This document shows, one piece after another, positions 42,671 through 51,187 of a stretch of 64,000 nucleotides of DNA. Positions within the stretch are counted from its first letter, which is position 1; each line of letters opens with the position of its first letter. The stretch is from Treponema sp. (GTDB taxonomy: Bacteria > Spirochaetota > Spirochaetia > Treponematales > Treponemataceae). The notes beneath the pieces are model-generated. The model ran no database searches. It was not told the DNA's origin and saw only the letters and a list, made by a program, of their open reading frames with translations. Location: contig JAGCDP010000030.1 of the NCBI GenBank assembly GCA_017651065.1, positions 88,657-152,656 of the forward strand, written 5' to 3'. The translations under genes and the position numbers were made by a program.

Positions 42671-43764
42671 TATTTTTTCAAAAGTGCTGCAAAAGGATTA
42701 TAAGTCTCTCCGTCATCGTCGCTCTGGTCGCTCATATATTTTGCGGCGGCGCTGTCCTGTTCGGCAGAGCTGGCTGGTTTCAAAGACAAGCGTTTTTCTG
42801 TAGCATTAATCTTTTCTACAACTACGCTCATTTCCTGGCCAACCTTGTATACCTTGCGAAGATTTGTGTTTGTACTTACATCTTCAAGGTCGCTTATGTG
42901 GACAAGTCCGTCTATTCCTGGTGCTATGTTTACAAAAACGCCAAATTCTGCAATGCGGCTGATTTTGCCTGTCTGTTTTGAACCAACAGGGAACTTAGCT
43001 CCTGCTCCTTCCCAAGGATTTGCCATTAATGCTTTAAGGCTTACACTAACGCGTTCATTTTTCCAGTCGGTGTGAATTACTTTTACCTTAAGCTCCTGGC
43101 CAACCTGCACTACTTCGCCTGCATCATTTACACGGTCAAGCGACATTTCGCTTATTGGAAGCAGCGCACGGAATCCCATGATATTTACAAAGGCACCGAA
43201 TTTTTCAATGCTTTCTACAGTTGCATCTACAACGGCTCCTTCTGTAATCTGTGTTGCAAGCTTACCAAGACTGGCAGCATATTCACTTTCGCCGATTTTT
43301 CTGTTGCTTACTAAAATATCACGGCCATCGTTTTTGTATTCTGTGATTATAAAGCTCATTGTACGGCCAACATATGCTGCAGGTTCTTTTTTATCTTTAA
43401 AACCCATCTGCGAATATGGACAGAATGCACGCTTTCCGCCAAGCTTTACTTCGAATCCGCCTTTTATTTCTGCTTCTACATGACCTTCTACAGGAATGCC
43501 ACCCTTCCAGGCGTTTTCAATCATTGTATCATCTGCAGCACTTCCGCCAATTTTTGTTGTAAAGCGCATTTCGCCATGAAGCTCGCCTGTAAAGAAAACC
43601 TTGAGCTTGTCGCCTTCTTTTACATTTATATTTCCATTATCATCCTTAAATTCTGCTACATCAATTACACCTTCGCTTTTGGCACTAAGATCTACAAAAA
43701 CTGTGGTGTCTGTTACTGCAACAACTGTTGTTTCAAAGCTGTCGCCAATATTAAATCTGTTCAT
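42670..43764 (-). CDS. Four-domain S1 RNA-binding protein (ribosomal S1-like)
   Basis: 364 residues with four S1 (OB-fold) repeats: about 1-70 (GDSFETTVVAVTDTTVFVDL), 85-155, 170-245 (ATVESIEKFGAFVNIMGFRA) and 255-335 (GKISRIAEFGVFVNIAPG). It could be the ribosomal S1 protein in short form or a separate translation factor. The C-terminal tail is acidic and ends NPFAALLKK. ATG 43764 has GGAG 8 nt upstream. Confidence 0.8.
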   Translation of the reverse strand: MNRFNIGDSFETTVVAVTDTTVFVDLSAKSEGVIDVAEFKDDNGNINVKEGDKLKVFFTGELHGEMRFTTKIGGSAADDTMIENAWKGGIPVEGHVEAEIKGGFEVKLGGKRAFCPYSQMGFKDKKEPAAYVGRTMSFIITEYKNDGRDILVSNRKIGESEYAASLGKLATQITEGAVVDATVESIEKFGAFVNIMGFRALLPISEMSLDRVNDAGEVVQVGQELKVKVIHTDWKNERVSVSLKALMANPWEGAGAKFPVGSKQTGKISRIAEFGVFVNIAPGIDGLVHISDLEDVSTNTNLRKVYKVGQEMSVVVEKINATEKRLSLKPASSAEQDSAAAKYMSDQSDDDGETYNPFAALLKK

Positions 43765-43780
43765 AAAAATCTCCACTTTT

Positions 43781-43804
43781 GCCCTTCGACAAGCTCAGGG
43801 ACCC
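43781..43804. repeat. Dispersed repeat, family B half-unit
   Basis: GCCCTTCGACAAGCTCAGGG then ACCC, between the S1 gene and the adenylate cyclase promoter. Confidence 0.65.
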
Positions 43805-43856
43805 CGTTTCATGAATAATAGTATAAATAGAAAGAATTTACAACGAAAAGTCTTAA

Positions 43857-43884
43857 TTGATTTTTTAGATTCATATATTATAAT
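43857..43884 (+). promoter_or_regulatory. Adenylate cyclase promoter
   Basis: TTGATT (43857-43862), 16-nt spacer, TATAAT (43879-43884), 33 nt before ATG 43918. No ribosome-binding site precedes the ATG. Confidence 0.6.
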
Positions 43885-43917
43885 AGAAAGATATTATACA
43901 AACAAACGGATATCACA

Positions 43918-46227
43918 ATGAAATCAAAAGCACAAAAAACAAAAAAATCAAATTCACTTTTTAAGGGCAAAATCAAGTTTAACTCTAAGCTGTTTTTCTT
44001 TTATTTCTGCAGAATCTTACCTGCTGCTATTCTTGCGGCGCTTTTTCTTTTGCCAATGGGCATGCAGAGCATAAGTCTTGGAGATGCAGAAAGCACGGCT
44101 AATCTTATTTATCCTTATACGCTTCCGTTTACTCAGGATCCGGCTATTCAGGAAAGTGCCTTCCACATTATTTATTTTGTAATTTACTTTGTTCCCTTTA
44201 CTGCATTGTTCCTTTTGATTTCACTTTTTATAAAAGGCAAGGTTAATACTGTTTTATATGTAATAACTTATATAAGCCTTACATTCTATCTTTTCTGTTC
44301 GGTTACCTGCCTTGTAATGTTTGCAAACTGCTGGCGATGGTTTGTAAATCTTCCTGCACAGGTTTATGTTGCATTCGGGCTTGTGTTTATTGCACACGCA
44401 CTTATGTCAATTTTTGGAATTCTTTTCCTGCGTGAAATGAATCCGGAATTTGCTGAATACAAAAAAATCCAGGCTGAATCAAAACAGAAAACAAAGATTT
44501 CCATTAAAACAAAGCTTACACTTTCAATCATCGGTGTAATTTCTGTAATCATGGTGTTCTTTACAATTCTTATTCTGCGCAGTTATAAAACAATGTTTAC
44601 AGAAGCAGTAAGCGATGTTGGTCGTTCTCAGGCAGAACAGACTTCTACAGTTTACGATTCTGCCGACGGTAAATATGAAAAAATTGCTCCATATTTTACA
44701 CAGCAAAAAGAAGCAAACAGTTATGCAGACTGTCCTTTTGAACGCATAGACATTATTACAGCCGGAACTCCTGGTAATATAATCTATCAGAAGGAAGGCG
44801 ACAAGGTAACATTTGTTCCGCTCGAAGAAGAAACAGAAATTAAACTCGAAGATATTGAATGGCCTGATTATGATGTTTTTTCTTATACAACAGCTGTAGG
44901 AAAAGTTAAGGATATTCCGGAAAGTGAAAAAATAATTCCAGCAGCCAAAGCACGTGAATATTTTACAAACTTTATGAATGGAAATTATAAAAAGCAGCCT
45001 GTGCTCGACGGCGATTTATGTAAATATATTTATCCTGTTTATTTTACAAGAAAGGCTGGTTTTAAGCTTGTAGGATTTTCTATTGTAACTTACAAGACAG
45101 AAATCCTTATGCGTTCGTTCTTCCATGTTAAGGTTTTTGTTTTCACAATGGTTGTAATGTTCCTTTATATTTCAATCATTCTTTCACTTTTGATTGCAGA
45201 CTTTATTACTAATCCGTTGCTGTATCTTAAAACTAATGTTCGTAAAACTTCAAATACACTCGAAGAGATTCTTGATGGAAATTCAAAAATCACTGCAAGC
45301 CAGCTTACATATATTGATTCAATCAAAACACGCGATGAAACAAAAGACCTTTCTAAAGAAATTAAAAACATGGTCGGAATCATTCGTGGTATCATTCCTT
45401 ATATTTCGTTCTCTACTTTGCAGGCTGCAGATAAAGATACTAAAAAGGCAACTTCTTCACGCGAGCTTTGTTTCTTGTTCACAGATATCCGAGGCTTTAC
45501 TTCTTTGTGCGAAGGTAAACAGCCAAAGGATGTTGTAGAAATTCTGAACCATTACCTTGATATTGAAACAGAAATTATTCTGAACAACGGCGGTGACGTA
45601 GATAAGTTTGTCGGCGATGAAATGATGGCATTCTTCTCTGGTCCTAAAAAGGAATACAACGCCTGTAAGGCTGCAATGGATATTCGTGCTGCAATGCGTG
45701 CCCAGCAGGAACTGGCTCTTGCCGATGGTTCTGATTACATTTCTATGGGAATTGGTATTAACACAGGTAAGGTCGTATTTGGTTCTGTAGGTGCCCGAAG
45801 CCGTATGGATTACACTTCAATCGGTGATACTGTAAATCTTGCTGCACGACTTGAAGGTGCTAACAAGGCATATGGTTCAAAGGCAATCATTACCGAAGCA
45901 GTTTACGACAAGCTTAAAGATACATTTGTTTGCCGCGAGCTTGATTTTATAAAGGTAAAGGGAAAGAACGAGCCTGTACGCATCTACGAAATTTTACAGA
46001 CAAAGGCTGCTGCTACAGACAAGCTTTTTGAAATTAAAGATTTGTTTGAAAAAGGTCTTGCCGCTTACCGCAAGCAGGCATGGGATAAAGCCGAAAGCAT
46101 GTTCCAGCTTTGTAATGAAAAGTATCAGGATATGCCGTCTGTTGTCTTCATTGACCGCATAGCCCACTTTAAAACAAACCCGCCTCCAAAAAAATGGGAC
46201 GGGGTTTTTGAGATGAAAGTAAAATAA
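43918..46227 (+). CDS. Membrane-bound class III adenylate cyclase
   Basis: 769 residues. N-terminal membrane region with about four helices (30-170), a further helix near 200, an extracytoplasmic loop (about 220-400), and a helix near 410, then a HAMP-like linker. The catalytic domain (about 510-690) has FTDIRGFT (metal Asp), VGDEMMAFF (second Asp), GDTVNLAARLE (Asn and Arg of the transition state) and DFIKVKGKNEPV (Lys for adenine). It should make cAMP. The loop is a probable sensor domain of unknown ligand. A short helical, TPR-like tail follows (LAAYRKQAWDKAESMF). Confidence 0.88.
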   Translation: MKSKAQKTKKSNSLFKGKIKFNSKLFFFYFCRILPAAILAALFLLPMGMQSISLGDAESTANLIYPYTLPFTQDPAIQESAFHIIYFVIYFVPFTALFLLISLFIKGKVNTVLYVITYISLTFYLFCSVTCLVMFANCWRWFVNLPAQVYVAFGLVFIAHALMSIFGILFLREMNPEFAEYKKIQAESKQKTKISIKTKLTLSIIGVISVIMVFFTILILRSYKTMFTEAVSDVGRSQAEQTSTVYDSADGKYEKIAPYFTQQKEANSYADCPFERIDIITAGTPGNIIYQKEGDKVTFVPLEEETEIKLEDIEWPDYDVFSYTTAVGKVKDIPESEKIIPAAKAREYFTNFMNGNYKKQPVLDGDLCKYIYPVYFTRKAGFKLVGFSIVTYKTEILMRSFFHVKVFVFTMVVMFLYISIILSLLIADFITNPLLYLKTNVRKTSNTLEEILDGNSKITASQLTYIDSIKTRDETKDLSKEIKNMVGIIRGIIPYISFSTLQAADKDTKKATSSRELCFLFTDIRGFTSLCEGKQPKDVVEILNHYLDIETEIILNNGGDVDKFVGDEMMAFFSGPKKEYNACKAAMDIRAAMRAQQELALADGSDYISMGIGINTGKVVFGSVGARSRMDYTSIGDTVNLAARLEGANKAYGSKAIITEAVYDKLKDTFVCRELDFIKVKGKNEPVRIYEILQTKAAATDKLFEIKDLFEKGLAAYRKQAWDKAESMFQLCNEKYQDMPSVVFIDRIAHFKTNPPPKKWDGVFEMKVK

Positions 46228-46229
46228 AC

Positions 46230-46856
46230 TTACTCTGATTTTGAAAAATTAAAGAGTTTTCCCTTTACCAGCCAAGCAAAACCAAAGAGTAAAAGCAGAA
46301 CTGCCTCTACAATCATGACAATCCATTTTGGATATTTTACTCCAAAAGCACCAAGGACAATAATTATTGCAAAAACCGACATTACGCAGATCATTGCACG
46401 GGCGCAGAATCTGTAGATTCTGTTATTCACTTCGTTCTTTCCCTTGGTAAAAAGCCAGCCTATGTTGTAGGCAAGAAAGCCGAAAAGCAGCATTGCACAG
46501 CAGGAATGGATTATATTTGAAACAAAGACAGGCAGCTGGAAGAAGCCGACATGGTCATAACCATAAGGATTATCGCAGGGAAAAAGTACAACTCCCATTG
46601 CAAGAATGCCCGAAATTACATTGATAACAGTATCAATTGTATTATAGGACCTGTAACACAAAAGGAATATTGCGCAGGCTCCAAGAATTATTGCCAGAGC
46701 CGGAGTAATATAATAAGTTACGCTGATTGAATACCACCAGCTTGCAGGTTTATTTCTTACAAACAGGCCCCCGAAAATACTTATAAAAGGTAAAAGCATT
46801 CCAAGAGCACCAAGTACATTTCTGTGAAGCAAGGAGCTTCTTTGTCTTTCGTTCAT
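46230..46856 (-). CDS. Six-helix membrane protein, DUF998-like
   Basis: 208 residues with six hydrophobic helices and short loops; a pattern like SVTYYITPALAIILGACAIF resembles DUF998 membrane proteins, but I am not certain. Stop lies 2 nt from the convergent cyclase stop. It begins 2 nt after the Bax inhibitor-like gene, so the two form one transcript. Confidence 0.55.
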   Translation of the reverse strand: MNERQRSSLLHRNVLGALGMLLPFISIFGGLFVRNKPASWWYSISVTYYITPALAIILGACAIFLLCYRSYNTIDTVINVISGILAMGVVLFPCDNPYGYDHVGFFQLPVFVSNIIHSCCAMLLFGFLAYNIGWLFTKGKNEVNNRIYRFCARAMICVMSVFAIIIVLGAFGVKYPKWIVMIVEAVLLLLFGFAWLVKGKLFNFSKSE

Positions 46857-46858
46857 TT

Positions 46859-47563
46859 TTATCTCTTCTTTCCAAACAGATTCAACAGTGAAAGGAATAT
46901 ATTCAAGAAATCCAGATACAACTCAAGCGCACCATAAATTGCAGCCTTTTTGAAAACTTCGGAACCATCTGCAAGCTGCGAAGCGCGTACAATTTTGTTT
47001 GTATCGTATGCTGTAAGTCCAATGAAAACTACAAGTGTTACAAGCGAAATAATCCACTGAAGTGGTCCGGATTTCAAGAAAAAGTTTACAACTGCAAGAA
47101 TAATAAGTCCGAACAAGGCCATCATAAGATAGCGTCCGGCAGAATTAAGATCCTGCTTTGTAAAACGTCCATAAAGCGACATTGCAACAAACATTCCGGC
47201 GGAAATAAGGAATACAATTCCAATAGAATGAATATCAAAAACAAGGAAGATTGCAGAAAGGGTTAGCCCGTTCACAATCGAATAAAGCACAAAGAGGAAG
47301 CCTGCAAATCCAACAGGAATCTTTTGCAGCGATGCAGAAATAATTATTACAAGAAGGATTTCAACAGCAACAAGTACATAAAATCCAATATGGCGTCCGC
47401 CCCAGATAAGCTTATAAGCAGTATCACTACCAGCAGCAAAAAAAGCACTGGCAGCACTGACAATAAGAGCTACAGCCATCCAGGCATATACGCGGGTAAT
47501 AAATTTTCTTGCCTCAATGGCGAGTTTTTCTTTTTTAGTCAAAGCAGTTGTCGAAACAGGCAT
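46859..47563 (-). CDS. Bax inhibitor-1 (YccA/YbhL) family membrane protein
   Basis: 234 residues, seven membrane helices. Family marks: RVYAWMAVALIVSA near the N-terminus, LYSIVNGLTLSAIF, and TAYDTNKIV plus AIYGALELYLDFLNIFLSLL close to the C-terminus. BI-1 relatives are pH-gated Ca2+ leak channels or interact with membrane proteases (E. coli YccA with FtsH). ATG follows AGGAG. Confidence 0.92.
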   Translation of the reverse strand: MPVSTTALTKKEKLAIEARKFITRVYAWMAVALIVSAASAFFAAGSDTAYKLIWGGRHIGFYVLVAVEILLVIIISASLQKIPVGFAGFLFVLYSIVNGLTLSAIFLVFDIHSIGIVFLISAGMFVAMSLYGRFTKQDLNSAGRYLMMALFGLIILAVVNFFLKSGPLQWIISLVTLVVFIGLTAYDTNKIVRASQLADGSEVFKKAAIYGALELYLDFLNIFLSLLNLFGKKR

Positions 47564-47672
47564 TTGATATCTCCTTTCGTTTTTTAAAGTAAAGGACTTT
47601 TAAAATTAGGTCAAGAGATGTTTCTGTAAAAATTGGTTGGTGTGTATTTTTGTAACAATATGTGTTCTTGTG

Positions 47673-47826
47673 AAAAAAAAAATGGCTCCCAGGGGAATTG
47701 CGAATCCGAAACCGTGGGCTCGCCCACTACATGCTGGCGTGCCTTGAAACGATAAACGTTGGCCGCCTTGCGGCCGCACGCCAGAATGTTTTCGTATTCG
47801 CAATTTCCCTTCCGCCATTTTTTTTA
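47673..47826. repeat. Long imperfect hairpin H1 (about 150 nt)
   Basis: Outer arms AAAAAAAAATGGC...GGAATTGCGAAT and ATTCGCAATTTCC...GCCATTTTTTTT pair. An inner stem CTGGCGTGC/GCACGCCAG and a GGCCGC-ctt-GCGGCC palindrome fill the centre. GC-rich compared with flanks. No coding frame of note. Confidence 0.7.
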
Positions 47827-47980
47827 AGCGGGTACATATTAATATATGCATCCACCCCCGGTTTTTTTAGGAAAACATTTTTTGTCGTATTCATAAAATG
47901 TCATTTAAGTTAAAAAAAACTACGAAAGGAAATATCCCATTAGTAGGCCGTGAAAAATATGCTGAAATAAGAAGGCCTTG

Positions 47981-48180
47981 AAAATATGCACGGAGTGGAA
48001 CACCGAATCAATTTGAAAACAACCACACGGAGCGTAGGGTTGGCTGCAAACTACATCTGAGCTTGACGAGCGAAGCGAGTTTAATCTTTCTTTACAAGCT
48101 CAGCAGTAGTTTGCAGACAGACCTTAGCGGGAGTGTGGCTGTTTTCCTCAAGCAGACACCTTCCACACCGTGCATATTTT
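47981..48180. repeat. Long imperfect hairpin H2 (200 nt)
   Basis: The left arm (from AAAATATGCACGG) pairs with the right arm ending CCGTGCATATTTT over about 85 nt, including AAAACAACCACAC/GTGTGGCTGTTTT and GCAAACTAC/GTAGTTTGC. A loop with GAGCGAAGCGAG lies in the centre. Preceded by two copies of AGGCC(G/T)TGAAAA(A)TATGC at 47944 and 47973. The gap 47564-48217 holds nothing else I can support. Confidence 0.75.
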
Positions 48181-48217
48181 CCACATGACCCAATATAATG
48201 GTATATTTACAAAAAAG

Positions 48218-48246
48218 TAGATATTTTTTTTAACTTGTATTATAAT
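48218..48246 (+). promoter_or_regulatory. Promoter of the Rec-STAS-Rec gene
   Basis: TAGATA (48218-48223), 17-nt spacer, TATAAT (48241-48246), 10 nt to ATG 48257, no ribosome-binding site. Confidence 0.55.
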
Positions 48247-48256
48247 TGTAAATACG

Positions 48257-49510
48257 ATGAAAAAGGTTTTAATAATTGACAGTCATCAGCTTTTCCGAGA
48301 CTTCCTCAAGCAAAAGCTGGCTGTTGACCAGATTGAAGTAACACTTACACAGGAAAACAGAGATTCTTATCCAAAGATGCTCACTCTTCTGCCTAACCTT
48401 GTAATTCTTGATATGGGTGAAGACAGAGTAGAAGAAATGGCTTTCCTTGAAAAGAAATTAGGGGATCCTAACACTGCTTCAATTCCTACAATCATCACAG
48501 GTCCTTCTGCAGACAAGGCAAGCATTGCAGCACTTGCAAAATACGGTGTAATCAAATACTTTGCAAAACCAATTCAGTTCGACGTTTTCTTTGAAGCAAT
48601 CGGTAAGGTTTTACATAATCCTCTTTCTATGGATACAACACCAAGTGTGCTTGACCTTCACCGCAACAACAGCATTATCTTTATTGAACTTGCAGTTGGC
48701 TTAAACCGCGAAAAACTTGCCCTCTTACAATATAAGCTTACAGAAATGATTGAAACAGAAGAGATTGAATCTCCAAAAATCTTAATCATGCTTACAAACC
48801 TTGAGCTTACTTTTGTAGACGGTTATAACCTTGAATTCCTTCTGGATAATGTTCTTGCATGTCCAAAGGTTCATACAAAGCATGTAAAGATTCTTTCGCT
48901 CAGTCCGTTCCTTAAAGACTTCCTTGAAGGTCACGAAGCTTACAACGGAATTGAAATGTCGAATAATCTTCCTAAGGTTTTGAACTCGCTCATTGATACA
49001 ACAATTACTTCAAGCGTTTCTGACCTTATTACAGACCGCATTCTTACTTCTTCATATCTTGATGAAGATTCAAGTTCGGTTGAAACACGCTTCTTCTCTG
49101 ATACTAACTCTGATCCAGAAGCTCTTAAAGCCGCAGACGGAACAGTTCTTAATATTGCTATCATTGACTCAGACTTAAAATCACTTGCAATGAGCAAAAC
49201 TGCATTTGAAGGTTATGGTGCAAATGTTTCTGCCTATAATTCAAGTCAGTCGTTCCTTGCAGATTACGCAGCCGAAAAATTTAATCTTGTTGTTCTTGAT
49301 GTAGTTCTTCCAGACAACACAGGCTTGAATGTTCTGGCTTCGATGCGTCGTGAATATAACGCACCACCAGTAATTGTTTACTCTCCTCCACTTCAGCGTG
49401 AATGGGTTGTAAAGATTCTTCAGTCTGGTGCAAAAACCTACATTGTTAAACCTCAGAAGCCAAACGTGCTTGTTCAAAAATCACTTAGTCTTCTTAAGGG
49501 TGAATTTTAA
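48257..49510 (+). CDS. Dual-receiver regulator with a central STAS-like domain
   Basis: 417 residues. Receiver 1 (about 1-120): VLIIDSHQLFRDFL, phospho-Asp in LVILDMGED (near residue 52), Lys in KYFAKPIQ. The centre (about 138-245) has IFIELAVGLNREKLALL and FVDGYNLEFLLDNVL, like a STAS fold. Receiver 2 (about 295-417): IAIIDSDLKSLAMS, LVVLDVVLPDNTGLNVL (phospho-Asp) and KTYIVKPQ. No DNA-binding or enzyme output domain is seen, so it likely acts by protein binding. Transcribed with the downstream PHP phosphatase (2-nt gap). Confidence 0.75.
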   Translation: MKKVLIIDSHQLFRDFLKQKLAVDQIEVTLTQENRDSYPKMLTLLPNLVILDMGEDRVEEMAFLEKKLGDPNTASIPTIITGPSADKASIAALAKYGVIKYFAKPIQFDVFFEAIGKVLHNPLSMDTTPSVLDLHRNNSIIFIELAVGLNREKLALLQYKLTEMIETEEIESPKILIMLTNLELTFVDGYNLEFLLDNVLACPKVHTKHVKILSLSPFLKDFLEGHEAYNGIEMSNNLPKVLNSLIDTTITSSVSDLITDRILTSSYLDEDSSSVETRFFSDTNSDPEALKAADGTVLNIAIIDSDLKSLAMSKTAFEGYGANVSAYNSSQSFLADYAAEKFNLVVLDVVLPDNTGLNVLASMRREYNAPPVIVYSPPLQREWVVKILQSGAKTYIVKPQKPNVLVQKSLSLLKGEF

Positions 49511-49512
49511 TT

Positions 49513-50406
49513 ATGAATGAAAAAATAAATCTTCATACTCACTCAAGCTTCAGCGATGGAAAAAACACTGCCGAAGAACATATTCTTTCTGCAATTGAAA
49601 AAGGCTTTACTGTCCTTGGATTTTCTGAGCATTCACTGCATCCTCTTAATCCTGAATTTTATTCTGCAGTAGATTCTATCTGGCATATGCCCGTTGCCGA
49701 TTTTCCTTCATATGTTGCAACAATAAACGAGCTTAAGCAAAAGTATGCAGACCGTATAAAGATTCTTCTTGGCTTTGAAGCTGACTATTTTGTACGCCCG
49801 GATGTTGGTACAGCTATTCCAGACAAGACTGCATACTCACAGTTCAAGCCTGATTTTTTGATTGGTTCAGTTCATTTTCTAAATACGCCAGACGGATTTT
49901 TTACAGTAGACCACAAGGTTGAAATTGTTCAGGAAAATCTACGCCGCCTTTATTCCAAGCCAGACGGCACAATAGACGGAAAGCGTGTTGCCTGTGATTA
50001 TTTTGAAGCAGAACGCGCAATGATTAAAGCCGGTAAGTTTGATATTATTGGTCACCCAGATTTAATCAGACTCAGAAACGGGCCGCTTAAATTTTTTGAT
50101 GAAAATGAAAGCTGGTATAAGGAGCAGCTCAAGCTTACTGCAAAAGCTGCAGCCGCCGCCGGTGTGATTGCCGAAATTAACACAGGTGCAATTGCCCGTG
50201 GAATGATGGATGATGTTTATCCGAGTGCTCAGTTTTTAGATTATCTTTACGAACAGGGTGTTCCGGTGTGTATAAACTCCGATGCCCATAAATGTGAATT
50301 TCTTGATGCAGCTTTTGATATTGCCGCTCAAAAAGCAAAAAGGGCAGGTTATAAAGAACTAACCTACCCTTCTGGTACTACCTGTTTTTGCGTTCCTCTG
50401 CACTAG
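49513..50406 (+). CDS. Histidinol-phosphatase, PHP family
   Basis: 297 residues. PHP metal motifs: NLHTHSSFSDG (residues 6-16), FSEHSLHP, LLGFEADYF, IGSVHFL, IIGHPDLIR and CINSDAHK. It resembles HisK/HisJ-type histidinol-phosphatase, which removes phosphate in histidine synthesis. No other his gene is near, so other phosphoesterase roles remain possible. Its 3' end overlaps the convergent dksA-like gene by 29 nt. Confidence 0.85.
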   Translation: MNEKINLHTHSSFSDGKNTAEEHILSAIEKGFTVLGFSEHSLHPLNPEFYSAVDSIWHMPVADFPSYVATINELKQKYADRIKILLGFEADYFVRPDVGTAIPDKTAYSQFKPDFLIGSVHFLNTPDGFFTVDHKVEIVQENLRRLYSKPDGTIDGKRVACDYFEAERAMIKAGKFDIIGHPDLIRLRNGPLKFFDENESWYKEQLKLTAKAAAAAGVIAEINTGAIARGMMDDVYPSAQFLDYLYEQGVPVCINSDAHKCEFLDAAFDIAAQKAKRAGYKELTYPSGTTCFCVPLH

Positions 50407-50734
50407 CGCAGTTTACGCACATCAATGCCCAAGGTACAGCTTCAAGGCGGCCCTTTGGAATATCCTTACCGCATTTAATGCAGCGTCCGTACTTGTTCTG
50501 ATAGATTCTGTCCAGACAGTTATCAATCTGCTGAAGGCGTTTTGCATCCTGTGAACCAAGTGCTGTAAGAAGTGTGCGGTCAATTGCATCTGCTGCAACG
50601 TCTGCTTCATCACCTGACTCTACTGTTTTTACCAGCTCCCTCATATCATCACTTTGTCCGGCTAAGGACTCAAGAATAGTTTTTCGCTGTTTAAGAAGCT
50701 CTTTCTTCATTTTTTCGATAAAAGCTTGATCCAT
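50378..50734 (-). CDS. DksA/TraR-family zinc-finger transcription factor
   Basis: 118 residues: an N-terminal coiled coil, then the zinc finger CIKCGKDIPKGRLEAVPWA with the second pair CVNC, as in DksA, which binds RNA polymerase in the secondary channel with ppGpp. It lacks the usual longer N-terminus of E. coli DksA (151 residues), so it is closer to short DksA-like proteins. GGGAG site before ATG 50734. Confidence 0.88.
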   Translation of the reverse strand: MDQAFIEKMKKELLKQRKTILESLAGQSDDMRELVKTVESGDEADVAADAIDRTLLTALGSQDAKRLQQIDNCLDRIYQNKYGRCIKCGKDIPKGRLEAVPWALMCVNCASAEERKNR

Positions 50735-50773
50735 TTTGTAAATCTCCCAATTTTTGACAACTTTTCAATTTGT

Positions 50774-50802
50774 GGATTGCTTCGCCGTTGGCTCGCAATG
50801 AC
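50774..50802. repeat. Dispersed palindrome, family A
   Basis: GGATTGCTTCGCCGTTGGCT then CGCAATGAC, between dksA-like and the infA promoter. Confidence 0.6.
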
Positions 50803-50809
50803 GTTCATG

Positions 50810-50838
50810 TTGTCTAATTTTTTTATTTTGTATATACT
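50810..50838 (+). promoter_or_regulatory. infA-tyrS promoter
   Basis: TTGTCT (50810-50815), 17-nt spacer, TATACT (50833-50838). The leader to ATG 50923 is about 78 nt. Confidence 0.6.
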
Positions 50839-50922
50839 AATATAAATGCAAAATGACAAAAACACAAACACTTTTTTTGCTTTTTGCACAATTTTTTTTA
50901 TAAAGGGGCTTTTAATAACCGT

Positions 50923-51141
50923 ATGGCAAAAGAAGAAGCAATTGAAGTAGAAGGCGTAGTAAAAGAAGCGCTTCCAAACACAACTTTCCGCGTAGAATTA
51001 CAGAATGGTCACGTAATTCTTGCACATCTTTCAGGAAAGATGCGAAAGCATTATATCAGAATCGTTCCGGGTGACAGTGTTAAGGTTGCCCTCTCTCCTT
51101 ATGATTTGAATAAGGGAAGAATCATTTTCAGACAGAAGTAA
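50923..51141 (+). CDS. infA: Translation initiation factor IF-1
   Basis: 72 residues, the exact usual length. An S1-like OB fold: [40 protein letters not shown] and [16 protein letters not shown]. It binds the ribosomal A site during initiation. The frame is open 13 codons upstream, but ATG 50923 is fixed by homology. The nearest ribosome-binding-like bases (AAGGGG) are 13 nt away, more than usual. Confidence 0.97.
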   Translation: MAKEEAIEVEGVVKEALPNTTFRVELQNGHVILAHLSGKMRKHYIRIVPGDSVKVALSPYDLNKGRIIFRQK

Positions 51142-51187
51142 TATTTTATTACTTAAAAAAAAATCATACACAAAGGAAATTAACTCT

